Assembly: GCA_020055645.1 (NCBI GenBank) | Contig: CM034547.1 | Location: 42,759,909-42,823,908 of the forward strand | DNA length: 64,000 bases | From: Tomocerus qinae | Lineage: Eukaryota > Arthropoda > Collembola > Entomobryomorpha > Tomoceridae | Direction of reading: 5' to 3' | In this document: in pieces, positions 54,801 through 57,485 of the stretch | How the letters are laid out: each line of letters begins with the position of its first letter | Numbering within the stretch: position 1 is the stretch's first letter | Made by a program: the position numbers and the translations under genes | Notes under the pieces: generated by a model | What the model was told of the DNA's origin: nothing | Seen by the model: the letters and a program-made list of their open reading frames with translations, nothing else | Database searches by the model: none

Positions 54801-57158
54801 GGAGGAGGCGCACCCACTGCCGTAGAAATGGACAACGGGCGTCATCCAGGTCGTTTATGGTATGCTGACCTTGTTCACGGTCATCCCGTCAACAATCACA
54901 ACGGACGTCACTTGAATGGTCACGTTCTCAACAACGGTGGTCACAATACTCTGCACCATTCCCAGCCGCAACAACAGACTCAACAACATCACCCGCATAC
55001 GAATGGGTTTCTCCCGCACCACCGTTCTAGTAACGGTGGGAGTGCAATGCCCGGGAACGGGATCCCTATTCCTGTCATCAATCCTGCAGCTTTCCCTTTG
55101 ATTCGTGGCGGTGAAATTAACGTATGACATAGGGATACTCTTTTGTAAATTAGTCATAGCAGGTCAGTCACTAGCTAATTAGCTCCTCAACAAACCAAAG
55201 CCCTGTCCAATTATATTTACATTTAGTAAATATACCAAACCTTAACTATACCTACCCTTTTTACCCTAGTGTTATTTTATTGTGACCTGTCCAGAAATAT
55301 CCCGACGGGCTAAGGTTAATTAATGCGTAAGACTAATAGGAAATGGATGCTGCTGGAGGAATGCGAATGGCATGAGCTATTTAGTCCATTGGCTTATGTA
55401 TCACAGACTGGAATCATTCTTAGATATAAATATGAAATCATTAAAATATAACTAGGTATACTTTTAAATATTATATTGTATGTACTACCCAAATAAAGCG
55501 ATACACCAAAGAAATTATTAGCGCGTAGTGATTTATATACTTTCAGTATATTATTTAGGGTCAAGAGTTAGTGTTATCTTTACTTATGCAGATTACAGAT
55601 AATATATAGTAGGCCGTAGGTTTAAGAATTTTATAGTTGTTTTTTTCAGTTTTTTATTGTCCCGGTACATGATTATGTAGTCAAACACAATAGAAATATA
55701 TATTATATAATAAATAACCAATAAAACCAAACAATTCGTTTATATATGTAGTCTAAATGTGGACGATACAATTGTGGTCCCGTTAATATACTATAGCAAG
55801 GTAGGTTAATATTGTAAAACGGTTTCAAGAAAGTTTTCAATTCATATACCGTCGTTACATAATAATGTGCAATCAACAAACAAATAGAATCTAAAATAGG
55901 TTGAGATACCTACGGATAAAACACTTTTTGTTCAGCGAGGCTAGTAATTTAAGATAGTTAAGTAATTAGAAGAAAATTGGCAGACTAGATAAATATGAAA
56001 GATTTAAAACCAGGCCAGACGACTTACAAAATGCTTATCATAAAATAAATGTACTAGGAATAAGTATGATTGCATGTCATAGTATTATATAACATGTTTT
56101 ATAGAAAAAAGTAATAACTATATGTACTGTGGAATAAATAGCTACTACTATCTAAAAAAAAGGCTTGTACTGTACCACTTACAACTCTATTACGAGAAAA
56201 GTACTAAACGTATCACCGTTGATATTCGTGTATGAATTGTGTATGTATGTAATGTATGTCTTTAGCATACTTAAATAGAGTGATAATACTGATAATAGTG
56301 TTTCATACTAAACTTACAAATGTGTTGTTTATTCCCTGTAATAAAAAGCGTCAAATTAAGTTAGAATGAACATAACAATGTATTAACGATTGTTGTTGGC
56401 TTTTGAATTGTTAGTTTTTATGTATCTAATAATTGTTAAATATTTCTGGTTGTGTAATGTATATTGTATTCAGTAACCACATTAGTGTAACAATTTAACT
56501 TATACCCGCACATACATTAACTTAACATACCTAAACGTTCCCATACCTAACAAAATGTAATATAAACCTTCACCTCTGAACTTAGCACATAATTTACCAA
56601 ACTAATAAGATTTACGATGAAAAATAATGTAAGATATACTTAGGTAGATGTTGTATAAACGGACCCGAGTCATTTAAACTCTTTATCAATGTGTATTATA
56701 TAATTTGTAACATACTAATCAATATTGTGTGTGCCCATTTGCATATTACTGTGTGTACCAAATACCTATATATACACTACATTGAATTGTGAGTGTATTC
56801 GTGTAAATTGTATATGATTTTGTATTTTTATTTGTATTTAAAAAATTGAAACCCAAAATTGACTACAACATATAATACTATGGTCACATTGAAGATTACA
56901 ATACATTCTTATCTTGTACTCTACATACAAGGGTTTTCAATTATGTCAATGTGTGTCTATTATATATGTGTATAGCCATACAGGCCGGAAGGAGACTTGG
57001 ACTACGCTGATTCAGATTACAGGCAATTATACTCCTATGGTCCGATGAATTACAAAGAAGCTTCAATCCAAGCAGCCAAAGCCAAAGAAAATAATAATGT
57101 GAATACCCAAAGTACTAATAAAGCGACGATCCCACCTCTCGAGTCGGAAATGTTGTAA
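3687..57158 (+). CDS. Ig-superfamily transmembrane adhesion receptor, spliced locus (5' partial)
   Basis: This entry spans the gene; the exons are listed separately. Joined exons encode seven Ig domains, each with the Cys-Trp-Cys core, then a single membrane helix with an RRRR stop-transfer motif and a low-complexity cytoplasmic tail. Each Ig domain from the third on is one exon with phase-1 borders, a common layout in Ig receptors. There is no fibronectin III domain between the last Ig and the membrane. Phrases such as NEAGWGP, RWMRGTH, NANYTCQS and GQLDR resemble, from memory, an insect family that databases call hemicentin-like or neuromusculin-like; I am not sure enough of the name to give a symbol. 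The expected role is homophilic or heterophilic cell adhesion at the surface of neurons or muscle (inference from family). The signal peptide and any further Ig domain must lie before the window. Alternatives are nephrin/sidestep-type relatives. Confidence 0.85.
3854..8474 (+). other. Intron, 4.6 kb
   Basis: Bounded by GTAAG and a pyrimidine-rich TTTCAG. Short ORFs on both strands here lack recognisable domains. No transposon or RNA gene is seen. Confidence 0.6.
8475..8507 (+). CDS. Candidate 33-bp microexon in Ig domain 1
   Basis: A strong pyrimidine tract plus TTTCAG precedes 8475 and GAG|GTGAGA follows. The 33 bases are phase 0 at both ends and read PDFQIESEIIE with no stop. They join Gln 3853 to the Ala at 15768, where a loop of the Ig domain is expected. 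Because both neighbours are phase 0, the protein stays in frame with or without it, so it could be optional. Confidence 0.6.
8508..15767 (+). other. Intron, 7.3 kb
   Basis: AT-rich and without a supported gene. It holds short TAG trinucleotide runs (8878-8910 and 13211-13230) and a 16-bp palindrome at 10085-10100. Small ORFs on both strands show no domain and no splice-consistent extension. Confidence 0.55.
8878..8910. repeat. Imperfect TAG/GTA trinucleotide microsatellite
   Basis: Runs of TAG interrupted by CAC and GAA lie inside the 7.3-kb intron, 370 bp after the microexon donor. A shorter run is at 13211-13230. No coding role is seen. Confidence 0.7.
15768..15918 (+). CDS. Ig receptor exon: second half of Ig domain 1
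   Basis: The acceptor is TTTGTAG and the donor is AAT T|GTAAGT. The exon enters in phase 0 and leaves in phase 1. It begins ADGTYETQSRL and carries the second Ig cysteine in ITMACQASN; the usual Tyr two residues before the Cys is Met here. It ends with the IQVN strand that leads to the next domain's YQP linker. Confidence 0.9.
17817..17820. repeat. Target-site duplication, left copy (GTAC)
   Basis: GTAC sits directly before the TG that opens the 5' LTR and matches GTAC directly after the CA that closes the 3' LTR (24490-24493). Four-base duplications are typical of some Ty3/Gypsy integrases. GTAC is self-complementary, so chance is not fully excluded. Confidence 0.75.
17821..18426 (+). repeat. 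5' LTR
   Basis: Starts TGTGAGCG and ends CTTACA, and matches 23884-24489 at a constant offset of 6063 bp with one substitution seen at 17927. In the 5' copy it is followed by GTAGT and then the PBS. No clear AATAAA signal was seen inside the LTR. Confidence 0.95.
18432..18443 (+). other. Primer-binding site (TGGCGCCCAACA)
   Basis: TGG, the complement of a tRNA CCA tail, starts five bases after the LTR end. The following bases should pair with a tRNA 3' acceptor stem. Which tRNA primes this element cannot be decided without a tRNA set from the host. Confidence 0.8.
18801..19904 (+). CDS. gag: Retrotransposon Gag
   Basis: The ORF runs from ATG 18801 to TAG 19902-19904, 367 codons. The frame is open upstream to 18735 but has no earlier ATG in that extension. 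The N-terminus is very acidic (runs of Asp/Glu, about residues 8-30) and is followed by a coiled-coil-like Lys/Leu/Gln stretch. The centre (WWREN, WSQFKTSF, FETYAWKISNLYKK) fits a retrotransposon capsid region. A Ser/Gln-rich linker leads to one zinc knuckle, CNYCKKDDHVIADC, with canonical CX2CX4HX4C spacing. It should form the particle and bind RNA. Pol overlaps its end in the -1 frame. Confidence 0.93.
   Translation: MPNTTGDEHLGDDPNPDDVDEDDDEDEDVEVDKLKKTVENLQLQLIKLQTQHNTSVKDIGKLKHKFPENIPKNTSVIVDSSTSFSVPIFDPNLMTPSGFLLEMEEFLNWKGAAKDTWLYLVSRMFPRESDCAYWWRENQPNCKTWSQFKTSFLEYNKSGQSKDALLQNLFSISQSVDEPFETYAWKISNLYKKVDSTILPTEIVDRIINSCLPEISVILRTSDYNTVTELIIKGREIIFDLNKIRKSKNQQLLRARSSDPVVKQNPPPVKPFKKFYNNYSKSQQSEKSESEEKIAHSQPPSSQSSSSQSAQNTNSKKKSDLFCNYCKKDDHVIADCEKRIKAEKRKAAAAKNSPALQLAQAENQPGK
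19838..23080 (+). CDS. pol: Retrotransposon Pol polyprotein (protease-RT-RNase H-integrase)
   Basis: The frame opens after TAA 19835-19837, inside gag, and runs to TAA 23080. The first in-frame ATG (20045) lies after the protease active site, so expression probably needs a -1 shift from gag. Visible modules in order: aspartic protease LFDTGASHS (20003); reverse transcriptase with FIDDIVIFS (Asp pair at 20915); RNase H with LRTDASDSGLGAVL (about 21355); integrase zinc finger ending CHICQ; integrase core with LCLDMMGPL (about 22184), LTDNGTNF and HPQANIVERF (the D, D, E triad); and a C-terminal GPYKVIKV segment. About 1035 residues follow from 19973, normal for this class. No frameshift or stop is seen, and no chromodomain is obvious. 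Confidence 0.95.
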   Translation, partial: SGGGEKFPSASVSPGGKPARKVESPESPTFPEHLNPKLTPQVSIRVGNNSLLGLFDTGASHSFISYDTLMSLRLKLEPVTIPDVLIGDSSLVSPLGSCTLNFKLATRTFKFKFSVLRSLPFEIIFGRDFLFQSGIVLNIREGVFSFPDKSNFPFQFVNKETLLALQGLNAAQDAELLKIFSLFPDVLSDKLGCTNVAVCELKVSGPPIAQKPYHVSPFKRQLIKNMIKEMLELGIIRPSTSEWCSPVNVQKQGDKYRFTLDLRKINMVSESDPYYFQTVLELIHRLGDAAYISTIDLRKGYWQFLMHPNSIKYTAFICSEGKYEFTRMPFGLKSAPSIFQRAMNAILGDCRGVFAEAFIDDIVIFSKTWEDHKTHLKHVFSLLRKANLTVNMDKCCFGKTEVKYLGFVISPEGVKTDPEKTAPVQHYPTPRNPKEIKKFLGLCGWYRHFIKDFAEHAAPLNSLLSKKVKFEWGKDQQSTFDKLKNCICNTVILAFPDFKRPFVLRTDASDSGLGAVLAQVAPNGYERPISFASRALTKTEKSYHACEKECLAIIWALKKFSQYLDGQVFSLQTDNKALLWLDKMKEVNSKFMRWALKIQDFQANISHIKGRLNTVSDALSRFPVSAAEEEEDREEMYPPISDSLPAILLTFNSDISLEKIKVAQQNDSEVQALLTDLPQDFHLINGILYKYGKYGGKLPYIPISLRSEILKYFHDNPSSGHMGYRKTILRIMRRVFWFKIHDDVLSYVKSCHICQSTKNPSTKPSGELQSTTARGPWDLLCLDMMGPLPRTQRGNTQLLVVVDHFTKWCELFPLPDGKAERIAKVVHNEIFCRFGAPAYVLTDNGTNFKSNTVDKICQLWKIKRRFTSTYHPQANIVERFNRNIRAILSAYVSSKHSKWDEFLPETALALRTAISDTTGFSPSMLNFGREIKLPFDRWMDCNDNVNIHSRVAFANELIDQLREVYKVARQNLEQAQNSQAKYYNKRHKAVKFSENDLVLLKSHFLSNKAKKFMKKFAFRWLGPYKVIKVCSPLTYELADIKTSDSVGIHNVKNLKLYFDRGDEAWMLLNLCESPIRVDVL
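23081..23398 (+). other. AT-rich spacer between pol and the third ORF
   Basis: About 320 bp with no open frame. It could hold a promoter or splice acceptor for the third ORF, but no specific signal can be assigned. Confidence 0.5.
23399..24007 (+). CDS. Third ORF: gag-like protein with a CCHC-type knuckle
   Basis: Starts at ATG 23399 (a non-ATG extension reaches 23384) and encodes 202 residues. The N-terminal half (GESYLSYFWRMERKL, FNGLLPEYQALL) resembles retrotransposon capsid segments but is clearly different from the element's own Gag. A zinc-knuckle-like motif follows, with C118, C121, H126 and C135: the first three fit CX2CX4H, but eight residues instead of four precede the last Cys. 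A basic KPRKNKAIKR stretch comes next. The last part is read through the polypurine tract and about 120 bp of 3' LTR. It sits where env would be in an errantivirus but has no signal peptide or membrane segment. It may be a fragment acquired from another element, or an accessory nucleic-acid-binding protein. Confidence 0.7.
   Translation: MASEKNNWSRQQQGESYLSYFWRMERKLMQIFPKYSIGEIEKGVLYRSFNGLLPEYQALLDKRNLPKSLESLKEIIEENSLFGSTQLSETLPDLTISVDVTPRPHEAQTPQYKPLFKCYKCQEIGHRAREGTWKCPKPRKNKAIKRIRNLSSNGWKSFGGGHVSVDHAVHSKNHYKEQSSPNQVPPPGTATPELSRAFPTSP
23873..23883 (+). other. Polypurine tract
   Basis: GGAGGGGGCCA lies directly before the TG of the 3' LTR, the expected place for the plus-strand primer. It is also translated inside the third ORF (FGGGH). 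Confidence 0.8.
23884..24489 (+). repeat. 3' LTR
   Basis: A copy of the 5' LTR with T instead of A at 23990. It contributes the last codons and stop (24005-24007) of the third ORF and is followed by the right GTAC duplication. Confidence 0.95.
24490..24493. repeat. Target-site duplication, right copy (GTAC)
   Basis: Pairs with 17817-17820. In the 5' copy the bases after the LTR are GTAG, so the LTRs appear three bases longer unless the TG...CA rule is used to set the end. Confidence 0.75.
25327..25438 (+). CDS. Ig receptor exon: first half of Ig domain 2
   Basis: Follows TTGCAG and ends TG|GTAAGT inside the core Trp codon (phase 1 in, phase 2 out). It encodes YQPVVSVSPSNVT with a glycosylation sequon, IRIECDVDANPPE with the first cysteine, and LLSVRW. 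Confidence 0.93.
25439..34465 (+). other. Intron, 9.0 kb
   Basis: Starts GTAAGT and ends TTTTCAG. Mostly AT-rich with no supported gene. A short GC-rich patch (about 33503-33590) stands out but shows no recognisable product. Confidence 0.6.
34466..34647 (+). CDS. Ig receptor exon: second half of Ig domain 2
   Basis: The first base completes the Trp codon split from 25438. It reads YRNSELIDV, a GGTPQEPSLIIKNSS strand and DLGVYSCVVQN with the second cysteine in its normal DxGxYxC setting. The donor is TTA T|GTAAGT, phase 1. Confidence 0.95.
34648..35374 (+). other. Intron, 0.7 kb
   Basis: GTAAGT to CTTGCAG; no feature seen inside. Confidence 0.7.
35375..35722 (+). CDS. Ig receptor exon: Ig domain 3
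   Basis: A complete Ig domain in one phase 1-1 exon of 348 bp. It begins YKPRVKL and carries VTLTCDVESGNP (Cys 1), VKWYLEG (Trp) and GNYTCQGNNEAGWGP (Cys 2). Between them is a long insert with an extra Cys pair (LPECPNS and NDLCDIDPSK) that could form a second disulfide. Several NxS/T sequons are present. Confidence 0.95.
35864..36130 (+). CDS. Ig receptor exon: Ig domain 4
   Basis: A 267-bp phase 1-1 exon after TTTTCAG, ending TTT G|GTAAG. It begins YPPGAARLDF, has LTMNCIVDELGRP (Cys 1), YRWMRGTH (Trp), LETRANFSCEAVNEAGFGP (Cys 2) and ends IDVF. RWMRGTH and LETRANF are among the most family-like phrases in the gene. Confidence 0.96.
36131..39036 (+). other. Intron, 2.9 kb
   Basis: GTAAG to TTTCAG. 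Two adjacent palindromes occur at 38632-38662. No supported gene. Confidence 0.65.
39037..39387 (+). CDS. Ig receptor exon: Ig domain 5
   Basis: A 351-bp phase 1-1 exon. It begins APPTFIVRLPPYLG; VSCQVECFPLCEIVWLKDG holds Cys 1, Trp and two extra cysteines, and a long insert contains TLPPDESKSDFESV. NLTAWPNGQLDR and NANYTCQSTSNS (Cys 2) close the fold. It is the longest Ig exon of the window because of that insert. Confidence 0.96.
39388..40953 (+). other. Intron, 1.6 kb
   Basis: GTAAG to TTGCAG; AT-rich, no feature recognised. Confidence 0.7.
40954..41208 (+). CDS. Ig receptor exon: Ig domain 6
   Basis: A 255-bp phase 1-1 exon starting YPPESISV. It carries DKVTCSATAFPEASYLWKYG (Cys 1, Trp) and KSGEYVCIAQNRHGN (Cys 2), and ends INVQ with the donor CAA T|GTAAG. 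It is a short, compact C2-type domain. Confidence 0.96.
41403..41440. repeat. Perfect 17-bp inverted repeat (hairpin) in a short intron
   Basis: Arms 41403-41419 and 41424-41440 are exact reverse complements around a GGAA loop. It lies in the 363-bp intron between Ig exons 6 and 7. The stem is too short for an ordinary microRNA precursor. It may be a MITE remnant or a splicing-relevant fold. Confidence 0.85.
41572..41823 (+). CDS. Ig receptor exon: Ig domain 7 (membrane-proximal)
   Basis: A 252-bp phase 1-1 exon after TTGTTCAG. It begins YLPECTIALKE, with MLLICEVEANPG (Cys 1), VDFQWMLDN (Trp) and FGKYKCFANNSIG (Cys 2), and ends VPCERVVTG. There are extra Cys near both ends (PEC and VPC), which could pair. 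Confidence 0.95.
41824..42615 (+). other. Intron, 0.8 kb
   Basis: GTATGT to TTTGCAG; no feature seen. Confidence 0.7.
42616..42753 (+). CDS. Ig receptor exon: transmembrane segment
   Basis: A 138-bp phase 1-1 exon. A short TNWIRKLSDDK stalk is followed by about 26 hydrophobic residues (from IIIIAAVV to IIIILVC) and the stop-transfer CRRRRMSEK. This fixes the topology: Ig domains outside, tail inside. Confidence 0.95.
42754..46856 (+). other. Intron, 4.1 kb
   Basis: GTAAGG to GTTCAG. AT-rich. Small ORFs on both strands (for example 45728-45934) show no domain. Confidence 0.6.
46857..46887 (+). CDS. Ig receptor microexon, juxtamembrane tail
   Basis: A 31-bp exon after GTTCAG with the donor AAAA|GTAAGT, phase 1 in and phase 2 out. 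It reads (Y)HNSRTEERQ. The frame joins cleanly with the transmembrane exon before it and 47521 after it. Confidence 0.75.
46888..47520 (+). other. Intron, 0.6 kb
   Basis: No feature seen between the two small tail exons. Confidence 0.7.
47521..47574 (+). CDS. Ig receptor exon, cytoplasmic tail
   Basis: A 54-bp exon after a strong TTTTCTCCTTGTAG. It enters and leaves in phase 2 and reads (N)KERDYERFIINTYGPEV. Its donor is TTTT|GTAAGT. From here the frame can continue into 49237 or 50367, both phase-2 acceptors. Confidence 0.8.
47575..49236 (+). other. Intron, 1.7 kb, with a possible MITE remnant
   Basis: GTAAGT to ATTATAG. It contains 16-bp inverted repeats at 48886-48901 and 49023-49038 and no supported coding sequence. 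Confidence 0.6.
48886..49038. repeat. Possible degenerate MITE (16-bp terminal inverted repeats)
   Basis: CAGTTAAAATCCAATA at the left end has its exact reverse complement at the right end, 153 bp overall. Related AGCAGTT(T/C)AA motifs recur inside. No clear target-site duplication flanks it, so the ends are uncertain. Confidence 0.5.
49237..49325 (+). CDS. Candidate cassette exon, Ser/Thr/Tyr-rich tail
   Basis: The acceptor TATTATAG is weak in pyrimidines; the donor is ACAG|GTAAAT. It is 89 bp, phase 2 in and phase 1 out, open in the correct frame, and reads PDARAYISTYDASPSLS followed by a Ser/Thr/Tyr-rich stretch. The phases match the preceding exon. It has the same entry and exit phases as 50367-50653, so the two can replace one another. 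Confidence 0.55.
49920..50025 (+). CDS. Weak candidate exon bridging phases 1 and 2
   Basis: After AATAAG, with the donor GACAC|GTAAGT. It is 106 bp, phase 1 in and phase 2 out, which would let 49237-49325 and 50367-50653 be used together. The pyrimidine tract is poor and a second frame is also open, so this is a phase-based guess. Confidence 0.25.
50367..50653 (+). CDS. Ig receptor exon, Gly/Ser-rich tail
   Basis: Follows TTTGTCTAG and is 287 bp, phase 2 in and phase 1 out at CCAG|GTACAC. It begins (x)PEGKQDLSGSGG, then a poly-Gly/Pro run and a Ser/Asn/Lys-rich stretch. The codons GGG/GGC/CCC make this the most GC-rich spot nearby and can fold as a 6-bp GC stem at 50413-50428. The donor is weak; if it is not used, the frame stops at 50679 and gives a truncated tail. 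Confidence 0.7.
50654..51404 (+). other. Intron, 0.75 kb
   Basis: Contains the alternative stop of the preceding exon (TAG 50677-50679). Nothing else is seen. Confidence 0.6.
51405..51449 (+). CDS. Ig receptor 45-bp exon, basic tail segment
   Basis: Follows GATTCAG with the donor AGAG|GTGAGA, phase 1-1. It reads (V)TEPTASRKRKKPNR, a basic cluster (RKRKK). Length is a multiple of three, so skipping keeps the frame. Confidence 0.7.
51450..51948 (+). other. Intron, 0.5 kb
   Basis: GTGAGA to ATGCACAG; no feature seen. Confidence 0.7.
51949..52046 (+). CDS. Ig receptor exon with a YENLPF motif
   Basis: 98 bp, phase 1 in and phase 0 out (AAAG|GTACGT). It reads (D)PSPAHRKGDMSEDGKAF and then YENLPFHGLQSPQSK. 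YEN fits the pYxN rule of Grb2/Drk SH2 ligands. An alternative strong donor, ACG|GTAAGG, at 51990 would end the exon in phase 1 and remove the motif. This exon feeds all three terminal exons. Confidence 0.8.
52047..52435 (+). other. Intron, 0.4 kb
   Basis: GTACGT to TGAAG or, three bases later, GAAGCAG. No feature seen. Confidence 0.65.
52436..53533 (+). CDS. Ig receptor alternative terminal exon A (about 365 residues)
   Basis: Phase 0 entry, start at 52436 or 52439 (NAGNAG-like CAG). The product begins QSVADVRPPSELSQTGSSG and stops at TAG 53533. It is disordered-looking: Ala/Gln helix (KAALLAQQAVAATLQKE), Ser/Asn/Pro-rich stretches, a proline patch (IIPPPPML) before a run of about 17 acidic residues, and a C-terminal VYQNIPFTKK that repeats the pYxN pattern of the previous exon. 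An ATTAAA at 53973-53978 could serve 3' processing. It is the longest host ORF of the window outside the CLIP gene, so coding status is secure. Confidence 0.88.
   Translation, partial: QSVADVRPPSELSQTGSSGYGSTRSQKEKAALLAQQAVAATLQKEILASNNNNPPAPPASQNASAGNSCPLNKPVNVVKPSKEDIVQNTKTNKSSSKSSALSPDLGQGPKTSTPIHTFNYATMPSLHNSGKSPVNVKLATVRPQRIASLSGGSFRPFRMPDAPRILFRSVRGKYGISNHFNKPSSALIPTNSSSNVSNMGKNSQSNLFKLGKDAASQNQRPTIPSKPNIPISKTVIGKSARASGGKGNVSHFNVPPLYGDTIIPPPPMLDDDEDDDEDEESDDLNNNVNTTNSNSNDINNPSEGNQCDEEESSSLDSQQSQRDHEEECGKSAPLAAPRIQTLKKSRRQHVYQNIPFTKKTARHEV
53534..54557 (+). other. 3' UTR of exon A or intron
   Basis: AT-rich sequence after the stop of terminal exon A. It contains ATTAAA at 53973. For isoforms using later terminal exons it is intron. 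Confidence 0.6.
54585..55127 (+). CDS. Ig receptor alternative terminal exon B (Gln/His/Asn-rich)
   Basis: Best acceptor is CTCTATCCCTCCAG ending at 54584, phase 0; the frame is also open from 54558 after AAATTAG. It encodes YQHHNHNP, a poly-Gln run, then TFPSAQTADLIFSSLNRKA, RHPGRLWYADLVHGH and a His/Asn-rich region, and ends GGEINV at TGA 55127. Phase matches the donor at 52046. AATAAA at 55492-55497 lies about 365 bp downstream. Confidence 0.72.
   Translation, partial: YQHHNHNPVSQNHTLSNHHHQQLQLQQQLQQQQQQQNQYGTGSSATTHRTFPSAQTADLIFSSLNRKAMRNAGGGAPTAVEMDNGRHPGRLWYADLVHGHPVNNHNGRHLNGHVLNNGGHNTLHHSQPQQQTQQHHPHTNGFLPHHRSSNGGSAMPGNGIPIPVINPAAFPLIRGGEINV
55128..56975 (+). other. 3' UTR of exon B or intron
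   Basis: Very AT-rich; AATAAA at 55492. No ORF of note. Intronic for isoforms that end with exon C. Confidence 0.6.
56976..57158 (+). CDS. Ig receptor alternative terminal exon C
   Basis: Follows TATGTGTATAG, phase 0. It reads PYRPEGDLDYADSDYRQLYS, then YGPMNYKEASIQAAKAK and a polar end ESEML, stopping at TAA 57158. Five tyrosines in about 25 residues make it a likely phosphorylation segment. A second acceptor (CAG 56983) would need a phase-2 donor. AATAAA at 57480-57485 fits a gene end. The dense, non-repetitive sequence suggests this is the conserved C-terminus. Confidence 0.78.
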   Translation, partial: PYRPEGDLDYADSDYRQLYSYGPMNYKEASIQAAKAKENNNVNTQSTNKATIPPLESEML

Positions 57159-57479
57159 ACTGTACTAAATGTGAAGTCGAGTCCAACTAAATAATCATTT
57201 ACAAGTAAGCAATCGCATCCAATTCAACTAAAAACCAAGTCTGGTAAATCTTTTTTTGTTTTAAAATAATCAAGAAGATAAATGTGCCTTCCCTTTGCTG
57301 TTGTATTGTTGTATCGTATTGGATTGCACTGTACTTGATTCTATTGTACTTGTACTGTATGGACGTTAGGTATGTTATGTTTATGTTATGCTAAGGAAGT
57401 ATACTCGAGAGATGTTGATGTGAATTCAAATTACTACTATACATGTAATGGAAGAGAAAAGCAATGAGAAAAATCATAA

Positions 57480-57485
57480 AATAAA
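57480..57485 (+). promoter_or_regulatory. Poly(A) signal AATAAA
   Basis: About 320 bp after the stop of terminal exon C, and the best candidate for the end of the longest transcript. Similar signals follow exon A (ATTAAA 53973) and exon B (AATAAA 55492). Confidence 0.55.
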
